From a virus: a stretch of 22,441 nt of DNA. Numbering within the stretch: position 1 is the stretch's first letter; each line of letters starts with the position of its first letter. Below the pieces are notes generated by a model that searched no databases, was not told the origin of the DNA, and saw nothing but the letters and a program-made list of their open reading frames with translations. Below are positions 21,253 to 22,441 of this stretch, piece by piece. The translations under genes and the position numbers were made by a program. Where the stretch lies: IMG/VR virus record IMGVR_UViG_3300032896_000014, positions 1-22,441 of that record. One strand, given 5' to 3'.

Positions 21253-21761
21253 CAGCGACCCCCGATCCGAAAGGTTGTGAAGTCATAGCGCTCGGCGAAC
21301 GACTTCCGGCGCGCTGGCGCAGCGGGTTCTGTTGGCTCTTCCGGCTCGCGCATGACGAGCGGGGCTGGTTTCACGCGGTCGCGGACAAACTCCCGAACGT
21401 CGGCGCCGTCCTTCCGAAGGCGTGCCAGATCGGCCTTGAACTCGTCGTCGGACCGGCAGTCCTTTTCGTGCGTCTTACGGTTGTTTTCGAACCGGGCGAT
21501 CTTCCACCAGCCCAATGAAGCCGAGCCGCCTTCCACCCACCAATATTCCCAATGGACCCTGACAGCCGTCGGCCTGAAACGGCCCCCGTCTCGGGTGCGG
21601 CGCTTGAAAGCATCGGTGTTGTCGCGGCCTAGAAGGCTCTCGGCCATGCGCTGCTGCTGCGCGTTGTCGAAGACCGGCTTTTGAGCAGGGCGATCGTTCG
21701 CCCACTTCTCTCGCAAATGGCGCTCAAGCGCCTCTGTGTCGATGTCGGCTTCCTCGATCAA
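21252..21761 (-). CDS. Unknown protein of early operon
   Basis: A 169-residue protein with no family I recognise. It is highly charged. The N-terminal half is helical (TEALERHLREKWAND, QQQRMAESLLGRD). The middle has aromatic strands VRVHWEYWWVEGGSASLGWWKIARF (as VHWEYWWVEGG and LGWWKIARF), suggesting a small beta sheet. A Lys/Asp-rich helix follows, then a Pro/Glu-rich linker and a basic C-terminus (KSFAERYDFTTFRIGGR). The start is TTG at 21761, overlapping the stop of the AlpA gene (TTGA); the next ATG, at codon 38, would cut into the helical part. It is part of the same coupled operon. Confidence 0.6.
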   Translation of the reverse strand: MIEEADIDTEALERHLREKWANDRPAQKPVFDNAQQQRMAESLLGRDNTDAFKRRTRDGGRFRPTAVRVHWEYWWVEGGSASLGWWKIARFENNRKTHEKDCRSDDEFKADLARLRKDGADVREFVRDRVKPAPLVMREPEEPTEPAAPARRKSFAERYDFTTFRIGGR

Positions 21762-21979
21762 GCGGCCACACTATCGCGGCCGGAGATACGGTCCTCGATC
21801 CACTTGTCGATCTCATGTTCAACAAATGCAATGCGGCCTTCACTGAGTTTGCAGGGGCGAGGAAAGGTGCCGGCCTTCACGCGGAGATAGATAGTCGCTC
21901 GGGAAAGACTGGTACGCCGACAGGTTTCGCTCTGCGAGATGAGGCGGCTGGGCGCTGCCTGGGGTTCACTCACATTCAT
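21758..21979 (-). CDS. AlpA-family excisionase / regulator
   Basis: A 73-residue protein with a MerR-like winged helix-turn-helix: RLISQSETCRRTSLSRATIYLRVKAGTFPRPCKLSEGRIAFVEHEIDKWI, recognised by SLSRATIYLRV (recognition helix), GTFPRPCKLSEGRIAF (wing) and EIDKWIEDRI. This is the standard AlpA pattern for phage excisionases. It lies just downstream of integrase and would bind att sites to direct excision, and might also control int or the early operon. The ATG at 21979 follows a promoter candidate by about 25 bases. Confidence 0.9.
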   Translation of the reverse strand: MNVSEPQAAPSRLISQSETCRRTSLSRATIYLRVKAGTFPRPCKLSEGRIAFVEHEIDKWIEDRISGRDSVAA

Positions 21980-22011
21980 GCGGGGACAACCTCGAATATC
22001 AGGTATCCCGT

Positions 22012-22040
22012 AATATAACCCTCAAACCCTTTGCATCCAA
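22012..22040 (-). promoter_or_regulatory. Candidate early promoter before alpA-type gene
   Basis: Minus strand TTGGAT (22040-22035), a 17-bp spacer and TATATT (22017-22012) resemble a sigma-70 promoter. It lies in the 103-bp spacer after integrase. Start of transcription would be near 22005, giving a short leader of about 25 bases. The AT-rich DNA around it (22011-22070) contrasts with its GC-rich surroundings. Confidence 0.55.
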
Positions 22041-22082
22041 GCGGTTAATGCTGAAATTACCGTTATCCCCACCACGGTTTGT

Positions 22083-22441
22083 TCACGGTCGCCGTTTTTT
22101 CGAACCTACTGACATTTTTGTGATCTTGCGGTCGATCGCGGCGATCTTCGCATCCCATAGTTTCAGGGCGGCGAGTTTCTCGGCGTCATACTGGTGCCGG
22201 TTGTAGATGCCGGCGACGCCGGAACGGAATCCGCTGATATGGTTCAGCACCACCTCGACGACATGCGGCGCCACACCGAGCGCAGACATGCCTGTTGCAA
22301 CGGTCCGGCGCAGATCGTGCGGCGTCCAGCCTTGGTTCATGTCCTTGAGGTTCTGCAGCTTGAGCCTCACCGCCTGGGCAACGGCGTTGCTTTCGATCGG
22401 TCCTTCACCAGTGCGGGTAAACAGGTGCGCTTGCTGTCCCC
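22083..22441 (-). CDS. Tyrosine recombinase integrase, C-terminal 118 residues (5' end outside window)
   Basis: The frame is open from the window edge at 22441 to the TGA at 22083; the GTG at 22370 is internal, not the start. Readable residues run GQQAHLFTRTGEGPIESN then VAQAVRLKLQ. The catalytic core is visible: TPHDLRRTVAT gives the His-x-x-Arg, EVVLNHISG gives the second His, and GIYNRHQY gives the Tyr nucleophile. The C-terminal tail is basic. It belongs to the P4-type integrases that are common in alphaproteobacterial prophages. It is transcribed in the same direction as the excisionase and all other genes. Any attP site would lie outside the window. Confidence 0.93.
   Translation of the reverse strand, partial: GQQAHLFTRTGEGPIESNAVAQAVRLKLQNLKDMNQGWTPHDLRRTVATGMSALGVAPHVVEVVLNHISGFRSGVAGIYNRHQYDAEKLAALKLWDAKIAAIDRKITKMSVGSKKRRP

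Noticed and set aside
1-22441. tRNA or rRNA genes, insertion sequences
   Set aside because: I saw no cloverleaf with conserved tRNA bases, no rRNA-like stretch and no transposase; a full computational scan was not possible.

Overview
The window is about 22.4 kb of a temperate, siphovirus-type (HK97/lambda-like) phage genome, most likely an integrated prophage. All genes I can support lie on the minus strand, so the biological order runs from right (22441) to left (1). Base composition is GC-rich by eye. The gene families (a DUF6074-type protein, a DUF6456-like regulator, a DUF1833 tail protein, an alphaproteobacterial-style integrase C-terminus) point to an alphaproteobacterium, probably Hyphomicrobiales or Sphingomonadales. 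That host call is inferred from families, not from a marker gene. Both ends of the phage are cut off: the integrase N-terminus is missing on the right, and the rest of the tail tip plus any lysis genes are missing on the left. No CI/Cro-type repressor is visible.

Early region (22441-17061). A partial tyrosine integrase is followed by a promoter and a tightly overlapping operon: an AlpA-type excisionase/regulator, two small unknown proteins, an 800-residue fusion of a TopoVI-B-like GHKL ATPase with a TopoVI-A/Spo11-like winged-helix plus Toprim part (topoisomerase VIII-like), a winged-helix replication initiator candidate, a DUF6074 protein and a DUF6456-like regulator. Inside the 3' part of the initiator gene are five 18-22 bp iteron-like repeats next to an AT-rich stretch, the layout of the lambda origin inside gene O. 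The repeats occur in all three reading frames, so the DNA rather than the protein appears to be conserved.

Control region (16198-17060). About 860 bp without a credible gene holds many different short repeat families with 10-12 bp periods, several perfect dyads, a TTGACA/TAGATG promoter candidate and an intrinsic terminator just downstream of it. It is followed by the HNH packaging endonuclease. The promoter-terminator-late gene order resembles lambda pR'-tR' and suggests antitermination of the late operon, perhaps by the DUF6456-like protein. The packaging (cos) site may also lie here.

Late region (16197-1). HNH endonuclease, large terminase, a fused prohead protease/major capsid protein, a small protein, portal, a protein with carbohydrate-binding-like and collagen-like segments, head-tail connectors, tail terminator, tail tube, tail assembly chaperone G with a hidden -1 frame T extension, a tape measure protein carrying a tail lysozyme domain, then minor tail proteins, an NlpC/P60 tail hydrolase and the start of the tail-tip (J-like) protein. 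Terminator-like hairpins follow the capsid and the tail tube genes, the two most abundant virion proteins. No small terminase gene is recognisable.
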